A DNA stretch of 64,000 nucleotides. Origin: Phytomonas francai. Its lineage: Eukaryota > Euglenozoa > Kinetoplastea > Trypanosomatida > Trypanosomatidae. Location of the stretch: positions 591,050 through 655,049 of the forward strand of contig MJCC01000002.1 of assembly GCA_001766655.1 (NCBI GenBank), in the 5' to 3' direction. The position numbers and the translations under genes are program-made. The notes under the pieces were generated by a model. That model was not told the DNA's origin, searched no databases, and was given only the letters and a program-made list of their open reading frames with translations. This document shows, piece by piece, positions 47,192 through 57,695 of this stretch (its first letter is position 1; each line of letters opens with the position of its first letter).

Positions 47192-47800
47192 TCATATCTC
47201 ACTTTTATGTAGCTGATACTTCCCCTGTTGTCGAATCCGCTCAATCAAATCCTCCACAGGCGAATTCGTCCTTTCCATCTTAGAAAAGTGATTCCATTCC
47301 GCCGCAGAATCAGGAAAAGACGTATTCGCAAAGGTACTACGAAATAAACCGACGAAGGTATTGTATTTATTCAAAGCACGAGTCTTAAAAACACGTTTTC
47401 GCTTAGGAAGTGAAGGAGAAGCATCATCGCCTAGACCTTCCTCGAGGCAGGGATTAGTCCGTGAAGTTTTTTTCCCTATTTTGTCGATAGTTCTGCTTAT
47501 GCCCTGCTCTCCATCCTCTAGGCCTGTACAATAGGCAAAAATACTGTAGGAACCTCCATCTTCAACCGCGAAATGGCCTCGCGCATCGACAGCGCTAATC
47601 ACAATTTTACCAGAATCTCCGCTGCTGTTATTATGGGGTTCTATTTCCTGTGGAGGAGATGACGCCATTTCATGGGTTTTCTGCGGGTGTGTTGGACTCG
47701 AACTATCATGGACGAGCACTGCACGCAGGCCAAAGCGGTGCTTTATGCATATGGATGGCACTTTGCATCGGTAGTAGGATCCGTTTATTCTAATTTCCAT
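47192..47800 (-). CDS. hypothetical basic/polar protein
   Basis: A 202-residue frame from the ATG at 47800. The N-terminal 35 residues have a MEIRINGSYYRCKVPS beta-like start; the middle is Ser/Pro/Asn-rich; a KRKR cluster (about residue 133) might be a nuclear localisation signal. The C-terminus is helical and charged. No family recognised. The upstream pyrimidine tract and AG (47871-47839 on the - strand) support expression as a separate trans-spliced mRNA. Confidence 0.55.
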   Translation of the reverse strand: MEIRINGSYYRCKVPSICIKHRFGLRAVLVHDSSSPTHPQKTHEMASSPPQEIEPHNNSSGDSGKIVISAVDARGHFAVEDGGSYSIFAYCTGLEDGEQGISRTIDKIGKKTSRTNPCLEEGLGDDASPSLPKRKRVFKTRALNKYNTFVGLFRSTFANTSFPDSAAEWNHFSKMERTNSPVEDLIERIRQQGKYQLHKSEI

Positions 47801-47838
47801 CCCTTGTCCAGTTTGAATTATCTATTGAGAGAGCGTTC

Positions 47839-47871
47839 CTAAAAGAGGGGCGGAAAGAAGTAAAAATGGGA
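47839..47871 (-). promoter_or_regulatory. pyrimidine tract and AG upstream of hypothetical gene
   Basis: Reading the - strand, a C/T tract (about 47865-47843) ends in TTTTAG with AG at 47840-47839, 39 bases before the ATG at 47800. A typical trans-splice acceptor layout. Confidence 0.65.
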
Positions 47872-48086
47872 AAATACGAGAACGAATAAAACAGACATAA
47901 CACGTCCTCACGTCAAGGATGAAATATATATTACGACCCCGTCAACCTAATAAAAAGGTACTAAACAGAATCGGTGTGTTTAAATTGTGATTAAAGAGAT
48001 GAAGAACAAAGCAGTATAATCCATGGAGGCGATAGGAAAAAAGCGTAAGAGTTTCACTACTTTTTTGAAATATCAAACCCACTACG

Positions 48087-50711
48087 TCATCCTGTTGGTT
48101 GACGAAGCGCAGACAGCAACTTTTCACTGACAAGTGCGTTGGCTCGAACCAAATAGGCAACGAGATAAGCCTTTTCGAGTGCATGATCCTTTTTAGCTCG
48201 GCATCTTATATTTTCCAAACCTTTCCCCTCGCTGAGCTCGATTACGTGCTGACTAATTCCCTCTACAAGCCTCTCTTTTACTCCCAAACCCGAGCATACG
48301 GGCAGCAAAAGCAGCGAGGCGATGCCATTTAAAGAGCTTATATCCGCACACTCTGAAATCCCTCTTTTGATGAGCTCGTGAAATAAAGCGGAAAGAATTG
48401 TCGTGCTGGTAGGAATTCGAGAGGTATAAAGCACCGCAGCGAGCTCCACAAGCCGCGTAAGCGCCAAAGGCGGAAGACGAACCTCTTCCAGAAGAGACTT
48501 CTGAAAGCCAAAACGAGGTGTGCAAAGCAGCATAAACGCCTTTTCCAGCTCCTCTACACCACACCTCGCACGACTTTCCACGCACTGCACGAGCAGGCGC
48601 GCCTGATGCTCCGTGATCATACCTGTCGAATTCTTCGCATCCATAAGTAGACGAATATAAATATCCAGCAGCGCATCCGGGACGCGGCTGGGGCTTCTCT
48701 CAACATGATAACTTGTCGATATCCACGGCGTGCGACTTGCGGTCTCGCCAGCGTGCTCTGGAAGAAGTATGCTAACGTGTAAAAATCGTTCCACCTCCTG
48801 TAGTAATTCTCCTTTTTTTCTGTTCTGCTTTACGTTAACAACCTCTAATTGCTGGATAAGATGCTCACCAAGGCCGAGAAGCGTGAGGGCGGGAGGGAAG
48901 CTAGGTGCATTTTCCTTCCGAACAGACTCTAGAGCGGCTAATAGCCTCGAAAGTACAGCCCAATTTAAGTTTCTGGAGCCCCGCACAAGATCCACACAGG
49001 CTAAAAGTAAATTATTTCCGAAAGAGGAAGAGGACTTAAACAGGGATCTGAGCGCATAATGCGTTTGACAGCTTGCGGTAATCAAATCCACGCACTCCTC
49101 CGGCGGTGAGAAGGCGCTGCTAATGTTGTTTTGGCGCCAATTATTTAAGCAGGTCGCCGTGATCCTTTCCATTTGGGTAATAATGCTCTGAATTTTGGCT
49201 TCCCGCTCATTGTTCGTAGTAGAATCTAAATTTGAGGAGGTTATTACGCGCTGATATTGCTCCTGAGCCCAGCTCGCGGAAAGAGCTAGAACCCACAGCA
49301 TTCGTCCATCAATGCTATTAAGCGCTTTGCTAACTTGCTCATGGCATTTACCGTTAAGATCGAGAATGAAATCCATCAGCTCTGCACGTTTCTTATCAGA
49401 TAAGCTCATCGACAGCGCAAGCAAAGGGGAAACCACGGGGGGTTTCTCTACAGCAATAATCTGCCAACACAAAAGCAATACATAAAGGGTTTCGTTTTTA
49501 TTTTCAATCGCATCAACATTGGATTCTGTAATCCCTCCTATAGCACGGAGTACGGCGGCTTGTACAGGCTGAAGCTTCGGAAGCTCATTATAACTGGAAT
49601 CGTGAAAAACATCATGAGCGTCCAATAAATAAAGAAGCCGCACCCCCTGCGCAGCACTGAGGCGTTTATGAGAAAGATGCTCGAGCAAAAGCAATACCTC
49701 ATCGGCTAGAAATTGTTCAGTTGATTTGGTATTTTCAGATGTTCGGCTGTACGTCCAGGCGCTTGCCGTAATTTGTAAAAGGGTCTCCACGCTAAACACC
49801 CGCGCGCTTCGAAATAACTGCAGCCTCGCATTTTGATACGAACCAACCCCCTCTAACGGATCCCAGCGAGAGCGCATCCCTGAACGCGATGCAAATCCCA
49901 CCTCCATAGTGCTTCTAGGATGATTCCGCCCCTCGCTATCGTCTTCAGTGTCCCCCAGCGTAAAAGGAAGGTCCTCCTCGTCGCCTTGAGGCTCTCCAAC
50001 ATTCACCTTAACAAGATTAAGTAGTTGCTGTTGGGCATCACAGGTGCAGTTCTTGCAGAGCAGGATAGCCTGTAATACCATAACCCTGCTTGAGGGATTC
50101 ATTTTTTTATACCATGCGAGACAACGCTGGCATGCCTTATCCCACAAAGCCTCCTTTTCCTGCTCAAGCGCCGCCAAAGACCATAGCAAAAGCGCCAACT
50201 CCTTTCCTCCAAAGCTCTGAAGGTGCTGCCGAGTACAATGGAGCAGATTCGGCAGAAAGGGGAGCGTTAAAGAGGGTTTGATCATCGCCATGGCATATAG
50301 AGCGGCGAGCAGATCACGCGGAATCCAATTTCCTATTTCTCCAGAATCAAAATGCGCGTCCGCACGCAACAGTAAAGGATACAAAACGGTTTGAACGGGG
50401 AGAAACGAAAGCCCTCGGTTCATACAACGGAGGGCATTCACAAATACTTCGGAAGGAATTCTCTCCTCAGAGGGTAGTACTTCCAGCAGGGTAAGAAAGT
50501 CACTGCAGGCGGTTTTGGCAGCACTTACGAAAGGTTCAGAGTTCGAGCTATTTACTAATGAAAAACGTGCTGTAGAAACGCAAAGGGCGTACGCAAGGGA
50601 TGATACGTTATGGATTGCATCTAAAGAAATGAAACCCCTCGAGGCGCTTGCGGCACAAATAGCTGTCAATTGGGTTGCCCTTGATACCAGTGCACGGAGA
50701 ATACACGACAT
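48087..50711 (-). CDS. helical-repeat protein resembling OPR/FASTK-RAP type, probably mitochondrial
   Basis: An 874-residue protein from the ATG at 50711 (a GTG is one codon upstream). The N-terminus (SCILRALVSRATQLTAICAASASRG) is basic and lacks acidic residues, like a mitochondrial presequence. The rest is almost entirely helical, with Leu-rich repeated pairs such as LLAALYAMAMI, LALLLWSLAALEQEKEALW and LYVLLLCWQII. The LLWSLAAL pattern is characteristic of OPR/FAST-kinase-like RNA-binding repeat arrays, which act on organellar RNA. No C-terminal RAP domain could be identified by eye. Function in mitochondrial RNA processing or translation is inferred, not shown. Confidence 0.6.
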   Translation of the reverse strand: MSCILRALVSRATQLTAICAASASRGFISLDAIHNVSSLAYALCVSTARFSLVNSSNSEPFVSAAKTACSDFLTLLEVLPSEERIPSEVFVNALRCMNRGLSFLPVQTVLYPLLLRADAHFDSGEIGNWIPRDLLAALYAMAMIKPSLTLPFLPNLLHCTRQHLQSFGGKELALLLWSLAALEQEKEALWDKACQRCLAWYKKMNPSSRVMVLQAILLCKNCTCDAQQQLLNLVKVNVGEPQGDEEDLPFTLGDTEDDSEGRNHPRSTMEVGFASRSGMRSRWDPLEGVGSYQNARLQLFRSARVFSVETLLQITASAWTYSRTSENTKSTEQFLADEVLLLLEHLSHKRLSAAQGVRLLYLLDAHDVFHDSSYNELPKLQPVQAAVLRAIGGITESNVDAIENKNETLYVLLLCWQIIAVEKPPVVSPLLALSMSLSDKKRAELMDFILDLNGKCHEQVSKALNSIDGRMLWVLALSASWAQEQYQRVITSSNLDSTTNNEREAKIQSIITQMERITATCLNNWRQNNISSAFSPPEECVDLITASCQTHYALRSLFKSSSSFGNNLLLACVDLVRGSRNLNWAVLSRLLAALESVRKENAPSFPPALTLLGLGEHLIQQLEVVNVKQNRKKGELLQEVERFLHVSILLPEHAGETASRTPWISTSYHVERSPSRVPDALLDIYIRLLMDAKNSTGMITEHQARLLVQCVESRARCGVEELEKAFMLLCTPRFGFQKSLLEEVRLPPLALTRLVELAAVLYTSRIPTSTTILSALFHELIKRGISECADISSLNGIASLLLLPVCSGLGVKERLVEGISQHVIELSEGKGLENIRCRAKKDHALEKAYLVAYLVRANALVSEKLLSALRQPTG

Positions 50712-52023
50712 CACGCTATGAAAGAATTTAACCCTCCAATGAGTGCGTTCTTATTACTTATTCGCTTCCGAACAAGTCTTTATAAATTATGATAGAGCGA
50801 TGCACTTGCTTTTCTCTTATTACACTGCTCCAAGAAAATGGCAGGTCTATCGACGGGATTAACTATAACGATTTATCTCAAAAAAAAAACATAACGAATG
50901 TATATATTCGTATGCGTATTACTTACCTTTACATTTACCTTAAAGGTAAAATGGGCAACACTGCTTAAACGTATCTACAATAAGATGAAAAAGAGACACA
51001 TGGACGTGATAAAAATACATACATTCCCTTACTGAATTGAATCTACTTGTGGTTAGTCTTGAAGTATACCAAAGTAAAACTCAATACTTTTCAATTATTT
51101 GTGAGATTAAGAACGTACTATAAGAGCAGTTCTCTGTATAAAAATGCAAAAAAAACTCAGTATGGAAAATGCCCTTGAGTTCACAACCATAAGCATGGTG
51201 TTTCTAACTTCATATCAGCAGGGCAGGAAAAATATTAATATCAAGAGATTCTCAAAAATTGAGAAACTCTAAAAAAGGAAAAGAGCACATGTGTTGCGTG
51301 CTTTTTGATGTGTTTTGTGAATGCTCAACGCAGTATTTAAAATTTATAGAAAGAATCTACGATAAAGCCATCTGAAAATCCCATACACAAAACGACACTT
51401 GGAAATCAAAAGGAGTAAAAGCACCAAGTGATGGCTTTATTGCTCAAATGCCATATATAACTCAGAGTTTATGTTTACCTTCCCTTTTGCAAAAAATCTG
51501 TTTTCTTTTACTATTATTATCTATTGACTCATTTTCCTTGGGGGGGAGTGATGCACATTCAATTCTGTGATTTTACCACCAAGTACGAATGAGCAAATCC
51601 TGACCATGAAAATGAGAAGGGGAGAAATAATAGATAGTAAATGAAACATTTTTTCACAGTACAAAAATATACAATGTATAAAATGCCACACACCCCTATT
51701 CCCTCTATAGGCATCCTATTGTATCGAGTGAATTGTCCCTGGAAAAGCTTTTTGCCCCCTCCGATGGTAACGTCGTGCCATCCACTCAACGTACACGCTA
51801 TGTGTTAAGGGGGTTAGGGGGTATAAAAATCACATCATATTGAAACTTAAAGAGAGAAAAAAGAAGCAATATTTGTAATGCCTACCTCATAGATTCGACC
51901 CCTTCCTTTTTTGTTTTTCAACGGTTCTCTCAAACACACCTCCATACGATGAGGTTCTGCCCTTCCATTCAGGCCCACTCGGGAGAGAAAAATCAATAAT
52001 AATAGTAGGAAACCCCCACTGAA
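50712..52023. other. gene-poor spacer of 1.3 kb
   Basis: No gene recognised on either strand. A/T-rich with many short A runs; consistent with long UTRs. No tRNA or snRNA pattern was found by eye. Confidence 0.55.
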
Positions 52024-53263
52024 CTATTGCCGTGGGAGATAACTTTTGAGAATGCGAAGAGCCGACAGAGGCAGACGTGGTAAATAGAGGCTTGCCGTTA
52101 CACTATAAAGAGGTGTTATCGACAGCCAGCGCGAAGTGTTCTCCACAAGCGAGATTTTCGTAGAAAGTCGCAAAGGATAGCGATACAACTCATTTGTATA
52201 CCCTACATTCTCCATATCACCCGAGGGGATTTCCCCACCTAAGATATATAAAGCCTCGCGTGCAATCGCATAGCCCACGCCGCTGCGAGGGGAAGGACGA
52301 CCGCTATCAATCGAACCCCGCCAAACTTCTTTCCATTGGGGATTCTCCTCAGTCGTATCTAGGATCCAGAAATCATCATAGTAGACTGTACATTTATGCG
52401 CATCCCCACCAAAAATGAACATAGAGCCATCCTTTACCCCCATCGCGCACGCATAACGCCCCGGTGGTTGCACCAGATTCGCGATAAAGGGTTGCCACCA
52501 GGTGTTATTCTGAAAATTATAACGATACGTTCCCCCAGAGTACGATTCCGTTGAATACAGAAGCTGTCGACTTGGTTTATGGAAACAACCACCAAAGACG
52601 TATAAATAATCCCCCTCCACTACCGCAGCGTGGCCGGCGAGGGGAAACTTAATCCCGATCGCCGCCGACGGCGGCGGCATCTTCACCTCTTGCCAGGTGT
52701 AATCGAGGAGGTCGAGATACCAAAACATCGCGCTGGTGTAGGTCGGCTTCCCCATCAGCACGTACATCCGGTCGCCGTAGATGTGCGCGGTGTGCATGTG
52801 CCGCCCGCCCGGCCCCGCCGGCTCCGGCAGCGCCTCGTGGACGTAGGCCCACGTCCACGTCCGCAGGTCGAGCTCCCAGACGTCGCTGAAGCAGGTCTGC
52901 CCCCCCTTCGCGTGCCCGCCGTAGACGATCATGCGGTGCTGGTAGACCACCGCGGAGTGGCTCACGCGGGGCTGCAGCAGCTCCCCGTTGCCGGTCTCCA
53001 CGGTGCGCCAGGCCGCTGTCTCGAGGTCGAGCACGTGCAGCCGGTTGAGGCCCGCGCCGTCACTGCCGTGGCTGTTACTGTTGTTGTTGTGGTTGCTGGA
53101 GTTGTTGCTGTTGCTGGGGGTGGGGTTGCCGCCGCCGCCGAACGCGATGAGGTAGCGCTCCTCGTAGGCGACGAGGCTGTGGCAGCAGAGGGGGGGGGGG
53201 GGGGGAGCCCGTGGTCAGGACGCGCGCCCAGCGGAAGGGGACGGGGTGGCCCTTGTCACCCAT
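52024..53263 (-). CDS. kelch-repeat protein with an apparent frameshift in a C homopolymer
   Basis: A kelch beta-propeller protein of about 410 residues if read across one frame change. The 3' frame (53034 to 52024) has no ATG at its start; it opens in the middle of a kelch blade. The same kelch frame is continuous upstream to 53190 (HSLVAYEERYLIAFGGGG..., Ser/Asn-rich linker, then LNRLHVLDLETAAW). The ATG at 53263 (MGDKGHPVPFRW) is in another frame and joins it at a 16-base G run on the + strand (53190-53205). Removing one base, or adding two, would join them. Kelch signs are the paired GG and W/Y residues: HSAVVYQHRMIVYGGHAKGG, HTAHIYGDRMYVLMG, GHAAVVEGDYLYVFGGC, GVKDGSMFIFGGDAHK and AIAREALYILGGE. 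The function is unknown. The 5' half is GC-rich, the 3' half is not. Confidence 0.7.
53190..53205. repeat. 16-base G run at the kelch frame break
   Basis: An uninterrupted run of 16 G (C on the coding strand) where the two halves of the kelch gene lie in different frames. Homopolymers of this size are prone to sequencing and replication slippage. Confidence 0.9.
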
Positions 53264-53806
53264 GAGGGGGAGTGCGTGTGCGTGGGATGTGCGGGGACAC
53301 GGAGGGAGAGGGGAGGGGGTAAGGGGAAAGAAAGAACGTGACGCAAATAACAAGAGCAATAACCCAATAAATAAATAGTCGCAATGGCTGCAGTCGCTGC
53401 TCGCACGGGTAGAAGTTGGTGAGAGCACGAACAGAGCGGAACACGAAATAACGAAGCAAACAGGAACTCGTTTCCCCCAACGAGCGAACTTGGGCTTCCT
53501 AATGTAGCTATAAATGAGTCTATGTTTGTTTGTGCGTTCTGCAAGTATACTCGGAGTGTTGTGCAACCCTCACACGTAGGGAGGAAAAGGCAGGACGATT
53601 CCTCTCATACGTGATAAGCAGTTTGTCAGGGAGGGCGATGTGGAGCAAAATAATATGAAGAGGATAGAGTCAAGATGGAGAAAAGGATTGTGAAACCATG
53701 AAAATGTGTCTCCAGGAACAAAGGGTACTCCCCAGTTTTCAATACCTCAATAAATCATCATTTTTGATTATTGAATTTCATTTTTTTTCCGTGTTTGCGG
53801 CTTAAA
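53264..53806. other. spacer upstream of the kelch gene
   Basis: It contains a very long pyrimidine tract on the - strand (about 53340-53300). No AG occurs between this tract and the ATG at 53263, so the splice acceptor must lie upstream of the tract or the start must be elsewhere. The remaining part fits the 3' UTR of the importin-like gene. Confidence 0.55.
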
Positions 53807-56800
53807 TCAAAAATTTACAGTTACACCTTGGATTTGAGAAATAAAAGAAGGACTTTCGTTCATAAAGACGGCTCGTCTAAGACGCTCCTGTCGATCCCGA
53901 TCATCCACCGCCTGGGTAAGCGATACAATCCACGCAGGGCAGCCTGGCATAGAGGAGGTATCATTATTTGCATGAACACACCTACCAAGGACGGCCATAT
54001 CCTCCAAAATGCCTTCCATCATTTCATTCTCTTCACAGGAACCCTCTCCGGCATCTTCCTTATTCAACCCGTTTCTGAAATCAGCGCTCCTAGTGAGTTC
54101 CGCAGCCAAATGAACCGCACTCGTCTCTTTAAAGCGCGCCACAGCTGAGCAGAGCAGCTCAAGGAAAAAGTGCTCAGCGTTTTTTTGATTTAAATTTTCC
54201 AACGAAGACTGACTTTCGAGTAAGGCACGCGCACAACGTAGGAGGGCTCGAAGTCGCCGTAAACCACTCGAAAGGCTAAACAACGCGCTTGAATGGAGTA
54301 AACACGCAATTAAACTCATCATTATCTCCGCAGAGGAGCGATCTGAACTTTCTGCAAGATCACTGCACAGCTCCTTTCCCAGTAGGCAGCATAAATCCTC
54401 CGTAGAAATGTTGTCAGGTCCATCAAAGCGGTCTAAATAAAATCGCAAGGCCGCCACTCGAAAAGCGCAGCGAATGGGCCGTGAAAGGGGCTTTGAAAGT
54501 TGAAAAATAACCCTCAGATGATGTGTATTCAGTAAATACCACGACCAAATCATGTCTTGATACTCCCCCTCAAGGTTCACCCCACTTGCGGCTGCAAAGG
54601 AAACTACATTTTGAGAGATGCGATTAGACGCACGATCAAGCAGAGCTTCTTCCTCAGTAGGAGAAATACACTCTAAAAGACGCAATAAATACCGAAAAGA
54701 ATCACTCGAATCGGGTGAACAAGCACTCAAGATATCAAGCTGAGTACGAGGATCGAACTTGTGAACCCCCCTCAGTGTATCTGAGAATACCGCATGGACT
54801 AGCTTTTCCTCCATTAATTGGGCTAAACTACGCGCAATACACAACCTCTGCGGTAGCGCACCTTCCACAGTTACCAGACACCTCCACAGCACCTCCATAA
54901 TGCGTGGAATACATTCCTCCCGAGCACTGCCTGTTTGCATCGCACTTGAAAAGCGTTGCCGAAGAAGATCCAGAAGAGTACTTGCAAGGGTCGAAAGAAT
55001 CGACGGTCGTCGTGCCAAATCAGCCTCAACAGCAAATTCCAGCAAGTCCACGAGGCGCTGGAAGAAAAAATGAACCTGCTCTTCATTCCACACGTCGATC
55101 TTTCCATTTCCCACATAGCGCGCACTTATCAGAGGAAGTAAAGTAGCCTGCTCAAGCAAATCGTGCGTCTCCGCTGCGGAAATCGCCCGAATCGACTCGG
55201 AAGCGCTCGCCGCAATAACGGCAAGCGCGGTGGTGGTTTGATTTTCAATGGCAATTTCCCGTGGCAGGCTACCAAGAAGGTGATATAATCGCTCGTAGGC
55301 TGCGAAAACTGCCACCACAGCGTCGTCGAAAGCCACCTGGAAGTCCCCCACACCGTCCTTTCCCGGTTTAATATGTTCAAGCGCGTAAGAAGCAATGGCG
55401 GCGCGATTTTCCTCTTTTTCTTCTCCCTCCTTTTCACCTCTTTGCGGTGAATGATGGCTTGACGTCATGGCGACTAGGCAAGCACCTAGCTCCCGCTGGG
55501 CGCGGCAAAGATAGGCGTGAAGGATTCGCGTTGTTGCCATTTTTTTTCCATTTTCGCGGTTGATGGACTCAATTAACTCAATAAAATCCTCTGGATCGTC
55601 TGTGGGCTCGGCGGCTGGAAGGGGGGTCAGGGTTAAGCTCTGCACAAGCACACTCACCCCCTCGCAAACGACTTTCATCGTCTCCTCCTTTGCGTCTGAG
55701 GGGACCGCGAGGGCCCCCAAAAGATACTCCGCGGCGTTCGAAAGGATGGAAAAAATCGAACTGCTCGGCCCGCAATGCAAAAGAATACTTTCCGTCGTAG
55801 ATTCCATCGCAGAGGCGATAACCTTACACGACGCTACGACATTTACCATGTTCGTATCGCTCATTACGCTCGTGAGAGCGGAGACAATGAGCTGCTCGGC
55901 TGCGGGATCTACGGTACTCAGGCTTCGAAGCGCTCCACATAAAAGCTGTTGAGCGATAGCTGCCAACCTCCCATCTGGAGCTCTCTGGTGGTAAAGCGCC
56001 CACTGCCATGGCGTGGAGGAAGGAAGTTGCTGCCAGAAAGCTTCTGCGAGGTCCTGTGGATCGGCAATTATACCAATTGTGAGAAATTCAATCCCTTTCG
56101 CAACGGCCTCGGCTTGCAAACATAGCAAATTCTCATTCGGCGTAGCTATGGGAAAAAGGAGCATTTCTAGCTGAGTCTGAAGACGCTTTCGCTGCGTAGC
56201 TCGTCGAATAGGGCCAATAGGAAGTCGATCATCTGATAAAATATCAAGAACTACCAAAAACACCTGAAAAACATCCTCCAAGGGATAACAACTAGTTGAG
56301 GGGGCTTCTAAGGTAGCCATGAACTGAGCTCGTAAGGTGGCAACTATGTCTTCTTCCAAAAGCACTAAAAGGCATCCCAAACACGCGATAATCTGCCGGC
56401 GTGCAAGAGGGGGTAAGTGTAAATAAGAATCTCCCATCAATGGGGAAGACACAAGAAGAATATCTCGATAAAACCCCGCCATTTCGTGAAGCCCCGTCGG
56501 CCGTCTATCCAACGGCCTCGCAAGCGCCTCTGGCAGCAGCTTTAAACACACTATACGATTGAGAATGGTAACAAAGGAAAGTATGCCAGAGCTGACCATG
56601 CTGCCGCTTTGATAGTTTTCCAGTGAATATTGCAGTAAACGTGGAGCCAAGGTATGCATCATTGGCTGCGGAATCCACCCCTCTCCCCCTAAAGAATTTT
56701 GGAGCTGTTGATAGAGTGAGAGATTCGCGGAAGCATCCCCCTCGTGCACAAAACGTTGAATTGCCCCCCACGCGGCACTCAGTGAAGCCTCATCTGCCAT
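53807..56800 (-). CDS. importin-beta/transportin-3-like HEAT-repeat protein
   Basis: A 997-residue all-helical protein from the ATG at 56800. The N-terminal AAWGAIQRFVHEGDASANLSLYQQLQNSL segment resembles the first HEAT repeat of the MTR10/transportin-3/importin-13 group, where an acidic linker precedes A-x-x-WLxxFQ. The rest consists of paired helices with Leu/Ala-rich faces over the whole length, the expected size (900-1000 residues) for a karyopherin. Such receptors carry cargo such as SR proteins or tRNA through nuclear pores using Ran-GTP. The similarity is weak by eye, and another HEAT/ARM protein is possible. A Lys/Glu-rich insertion lies at about 450-470. Confidence 0.45.
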   Translation of the reverse strand: MADEASLSAAWGAIQRFVHEGDASANLSLYQQLQNSLGGEGWIPQPMMHTLAPRLLQYSLENYQSGSMVSSGILSFVTILNRIVCLKLLPEALARPLDRRPTGLHEMAGFYRDILLVSSPLMGDSYLHLPPLARRQIIACLGCLLVLLEEDIVATLRAQFMATLEAPSTSCYPLEDVFQVFLVVLDILSDDRLPIGPIRRATQRKRLQTQLEMLLFPIATPNENLLCLQAEAVAKGIEFLTIGIIADPQDLAEAFWQQLPSSTPWQWALYHQRAPDGRLAAIAQQLLCGALRSLSTVDPAAEQLIVSALTSVMSDTNMVNVVASCKVIASAMESTTESILLHCGPSSSIFSILSNAAEYLLGALAVPSDAKEETMKVVCEGVSVLVQSLTLTPLPAAEPTDDPEDFIELIESINRENGKKMATTRILHAYLCRAQRELGACLVAMTSSHHSPQRGEKEGEEKEENRAAIASYALEHIKPGKDGVGDFQVAFDDAVVAVFAAYERLYHLLGSLPREIAIENQTTTALAVIAASASESIRAISAAETHDLLEQATLLPLISARYVGNGKIDVWNEEQVHFFFQRLVDLLEFAVEADLARRPSILSTLASTLLDLLRQRFSSAMQTGSAREECIPRIMEVLWRCLVTVEGALPQRLCIARSLAQLMEEKLVHAVFSDTLRGVHKFDPRTQLDILSACSPDSSDSFRYLLRLLECISPTEEEALLDRASNRISQNVVSFAAASGVNLEGEYQDMIWSWYLLNTHHLRVIFQLSKPLSRPIRCAFRVAALRFYLDRFDGPDNISTEDLCCLLGKELCSDLAESSDRSSAEIMMSLIACLLHSSALFSLSSGLRRLRALLRCARALLESQSSLENLNQKNAEHFFLELLCSAVARFKETSAVHLAAELTRSADFRNGLNKEDAGEGSCEENEMMEGILEDMAVLGRCVHANNDTSSMPGCPAWIVSLTQAVDDRDRQERLRRAVFMNESPSFISQIQGVTVNF

Positions 56801-57695
56801 GAATAGCTAAAGTTAACTAAAAAAAAAAGAAGAAATACTGACATTGACAAGCTGCATGAACAAAGTGACAAATTCACTTCTCCCTTACTAAGAGAAGACA
56901 AGTTGCTTTGTGTATTATCCACAGTTAAGAATGTGTATTACATTGCGAAACCAACCTATGGATGTTTATTTTGCTTCTCAAATTAATCACATTTAGCATA
57001 ATGAACAGAATGAGGATTAGGCGATATTACGTCTGAGCTTAAAGATGGATAAAACCAGAAGAAGAAAGCAACGACCGATAAAAAGGAATAAAATGGGAAA
57101 GAGGTTAGTACCCCTCACGTGGTTTATTGCTATATGTTGTCGATTTGACGATAGAATCTACAAATTACCGGAAGTTAAGCTCAATTGCATTATGCCTTAA
57201 AGGATTGAGTCATCTGAGGAAGAGAAGGAAGCCACCATGATCTTCTCCATCCTCCTTCCCTCGCTTTGGTAGCAAGAGTTTACCTATTCGGAAGCTAAGC
57301 AGCTCGACATGCATAATAACTTGTACTATATGAGCAAAAAGCTTCCTATGAGATGTGAAATTGCGGAAACCAAACTCAAATGGAGGGTATGAAAAGGACG
57401 AGGTAACCGCTTGAATCAAGAAAAAATGTCCCAGAAGAGCTATTACATACTATTCTGTCTGAAAAGGCCATTTGAGGGGCCTCCAAGTTAGCACACCAAA
57501 ATATACTTAGCATCAGCTTAAAACAATCTAATCAGCACCCCCTTCTGCGCAGCATTTTATTTCATTTTATCCTACAGAAATACACGAACTTACTCTTTTT
57601 CTCGCGCCCCCCCCCCCCTCCTTTTTTTTTTCTTGGAAAAAGAAAGGAAGAGGACACACGCATACACACACACACACACAAAACCTAATTCTTCC
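56801..57695. other. spacer between EMC10 and importin-like genes
   Basis: About 0.9 kb without a gene. A C run and T run lie at 57607-57632 and a CA microsatellite at about 57664-57680, next to the 3' end of EMC10. The rest is A/T-rich. Confidence 0.55.
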
